A stretch of DNA of 64,000 nucleotides, from positions 744,001-808,000 of the forward strand of contig NZ_JAPJZK010000001.1 of assembly GCF_026309355.1 (NCBI RefSeq). The letters run 5' to 3'. The translations under genes were made by a program, and so were the position numbers. Below, piece after piece: positions 62,391 to 64,000 of this stretch. The notes under the pieces are model-generated. The model ran no database searches, was not told where the DNA came from, and was given only the letters and a program-made list of their open reading frames with translations. Each line of letters begins with the position of its first letter. Within the stretch, counting starts at the first letter, position 1. Source of the stretch: Spartinivicinus marinus. Its GTDB lineage: Bacteria > Pseudomonadota > Gammaproteobacteria > Pseudomonadales > Zooshikellaceae.

Positions 62391-63140
62391 TTAAATATGA
62401 TCCTTAATAAGACGTGCTATATAGTCATTTGCAGGCTGATCCATAACAGTATCCACTGCTCCGTGCTGCACAATCTCCCCTTCGTGCATCACCGCAATGT
62501 TATCAGCTATTTTCACGGCTTCTCGCATGTCATGGGTGACTAACAATACCGCTCTAGGTTCTTCTTGATGCAATTGCAAAAACCGTTCATGCACTTCTTT
62601 ACGAGTAATTGGGTCAACAGCTGAAAACGCTTCATCCAACAACAAAATCCTAGGCTTTACCATAAGTGACCGACACAGGCCCACCCGCTGTGCCTGTCCA
62701 CCCGACAATTGATGGGGATAGCGCTGTAATAATGTAGAGGGTAGCCCCATACACTCTGCAAGATAAGACACTCGCTGTTCAATAGCTTGCTGTTGCCAGT
62801 CATCTAGCTTTGCTAATAAAGCAATATTCTCGTAAGCACTCAAATGAGGAAATAAGCCTATTTGCTGAACAGCATAGCCAATGCCTCGTCGAGCTGTTGT
62901 ATTAAAAGGATGAGTTTGAGGATGACCATGAAGTCGAATAGAACCAGAAATAGGAGGAACTAGCCCATTAATAAGTTTTAGTAGAGTAGACTTACCACAA
63001 CCACTTTCACCTACCACGGCTGTAATTTGTTGTTGAGGAAGCGTAAAATCAAGTTGATTAAACACCTCAAGCTGCTGATATTTTACACTTACCTGAGAAA
63101 GTTCAACTGCTAACTCATTGCCATGTTTTGTCGTATTCAA
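62391..63140 (-). CDS. ABC transporter ATPase (betaine/choline type)
   Basis: The 249-residue ATPase has Walker A GESGCGKST, the LSGGQAQRV signature, Walker B ILLLDEAFSAVD and the H-loop THDMREA. It powers the fused binding protein-permease encoded just downstream, and the two make a complete osmolyte-type importer. The start is a TTG at 63140, preceded by GAGAAA, since no ATG lies nearby. The next gene upstream is a dioxygenase on the same strand. Confidence 0.92.
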   Translation of the reverse strand: MNTTKHGNELAVELSQVSVKYQQLEVFNQLDFTLPQQQITAVVGESGCGKSTLLKLINGLVPPISGSIRLHGHPQTHPFNTTARRGIGYAVQQIGLFPHLSAYENIALLAKLDDWQQQAIEQRVSYLAECMGLPSTLLQRYPHQLSGGQAQRVGLCRSLMVKPRILLLDEAFSAVDPITRKEVHERFLQLHQEEPRAVLLVTHDMREAVKIADNIAVMHEGEIVQHGAVDTVMDQPANDYIARLIKDHI

Positions 63141-63242
63141 ACTGATTTCTCAATAATTTTGGTTAGGCTATGAGGTAACATAGCCTAACATGAAAACTAT
63201 TTGAGTTCTAATAAGAAGACTAATGTGGGATTACTACTGTAA

Positions 63243-64000
63243 TTAATTATTTACCTGCAACCAGTTATCTTCTAAATAGTGACACGCTTTATCAATTATA
63301 TGCAGTGTCAATGCTTGACGAGATCGACTGGAATAATTTTGCTCACTAAAATGCGGCAATAAGCCATTTAATACTATCAAACTCCCTTGTTTTACTTCTA
63401 AAGGAATGGCCGTACTGATATCCCACTCAAGCTTTTGTATGTCAACCATATGCATCTCGCCATTTTGATTACAATAACGCTGAGTAAGCCCTTGTTTATG
63501 GCCACCAGGAATTGCGTATAAACAGCCATTTTCAATGGTGGCATCTTCCAAGGCTAACCAAAGTCCTACCACACTAGTTGGCTCTGTATAAAGAAATGTT
63601 GCATCTTGATGACAGTTAACTTCGCCTCCAATATAGGGTTGTTTAAAAATAATCATTGACTGAATAATGCTAGGTGCTGACAAAGGCAGTTGATCTATTA
63701 ACTGATTTAATTGGCGGCTTTCTACAAATTGCTTAAATACCGGATCAAATCGATGTAAAGCATGACCTATTTTATTAATTGTATACGGCTTCTCTCCAGT
63801 TAAACTACCATCATCAGCAATCGCTAACTCTTCATAAAAACAGCGAATATCATTGGCAGACTCGATAAAATAGCGTGATTTATCATGCTGACGCTGCCTG
63901 GTTGAAAATACTACTGGTTGTTCTTCATCACTATTTTTGTGTTGTTGATATTCCTGTTGGCAGTGGTTGTATACTATAGCTCCTGCTTGATCCATTAATT
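63243..64000 (-). CDS. Phytanoyl-CoA dioxygenase family protein, N-terminus beyond the window
   Basis: This Fe(II)/2-oxoglutarate dioxygenase aligns closely with the PHYHD1 group: INKIGHALHRFDPVF, QSMIIFKQPYIGGEVNCHQD (H and D of the iron triad), ENGCLYAIPGGHKQG, then HFSEQNYSSRSRQALT with the third His and the Arg that binds 2-oxoglutarate. An ATG at 63995 would give 250 residues, but the family starts earlier and the frame stays open to the window edge, so the true start is probably outside. It may act on the substrate brought in by the adjacent importer; that is a guess. Confidence 0.87.
   Translation of the reverse strand, partial: LMDQAGAIVYNHCQQEYQQHKNSDEEQPVVFSTRQRQHDKSRYFIESANDIRCFYEELAIADDGSLTGEKPYTINKIGHALHRFDPVFKQFVESRQLNQLIDQLPLSAPSIIQSMIIFKQPYIGGEVNCHQDATFLYTEPTSVVGLWLALEDATIENGCLYAIPGGHKQGLTQRYCNQNGEMHMVDIQKLEWDISTAIPLEVKQGSLIVLNGLLPHFSEQNYSSRSRQALTLHIIDKACHYLEDNWLQVNN

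Noticed and set aside
1-64000. CRISPR arrays, tRNA or rRNA genes
   Set aside because: No regularly spaced direct repeats, and no cloverleaf or rRNA signatures were recognised on either strand; a tRNA scan was not possible.

Overview
The window reads as one contiguous, AT-rich stretch of a facultatively anaerobic Gammaproteobacterium. A marine member of the Oceanospirillales (Zooshikella/Spartinivicinus-like) is my best guess, inferred from gene content and not proven. The evidence is a NarXL/NarKGHJI nitrate respiration locus, UbiT/UbiU/UbiV for oxygen-independent ubiquinone synthesis, an ilvGM operon with a peptide-leader attenuator, YdcH, LasT-like methyltransferase, cytochrome b561/YceI and PEP-CTERM genes.

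Region 1 (1-22 kb) is an anaerobic-life block. It holds a class III ribonucleotide reductase whose glycyl-radical tail is encoded by a separate small ORF (nrdD, 1002-2720 plus 2731-2904), its activase nrdG, ubiT, a STAS protein, ubiU-ubiV, an orphan periplasmic binding protein, narL-narX, two nitrate transporters, narGHJI and a parvulin-like isomerase. FNR-type boxes precede nrdD, ubiT, ubiU and narK, and a perfect 7-2-7 NarL site precedes narK. These genes probably switch on together when oxygen is lost and nitrate is present. Two direct copies of a hairpin-rich repeat flank narGHJI; a third inverted copy lies near 60.7 kb.

Region 2 (22-43 kb) is accessory DNA packed with mobile elements: IS481, IS630, an ISNCY-like element, an intact IS3, then a Russian-doll nest. 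In the nest an IS3-family element (33099-40421) is interrupted by an IS110 element and by an IS66 element with a perfect 8-bp target duplication. The IS66 is itself interrupted by a group II intron lying antisense to its transposase gene. The nest abuts a truncated IS5-family transposase whose surviving terminal repeat matches a 231-bp non-autonomous element at 42959. Survivors among the elements are an outer-membrane barrel, an FG-GAP protein, a PEP-CTERM protein and two decayed binding-protein genes.

Region 3 (43-64 kb) returns to chromosomal genes: PilZ, PAAR and YdcH proteins, ilvL-attenuator-ilvG-ilvM, a two-receiver diguanylate cyclase, and a tightly overlapping HprK-like kinase/PqqD-like/nucleotidyltransferase cluster preceded by a Tat-signal protein (the best candidate here for an uncharacterised system). 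It continues with a rhodanese, a bacterial cereblon-type CULT protein with the complete three-tryptophan pocket spacing, more orphan binding proteins, a LasT-like methyltransferase, a cytosolic-carboxypeptidase-like M14 enzyme, b561-YceI, a betaine/choline-type ABC system with a fused binding protein-permease, and a PhyH dioxygenase cut by the window edge.

No tRNA, rRNA or CRISPR array was recognised. All product calls rest on reading motifs by eye; no database search was run.
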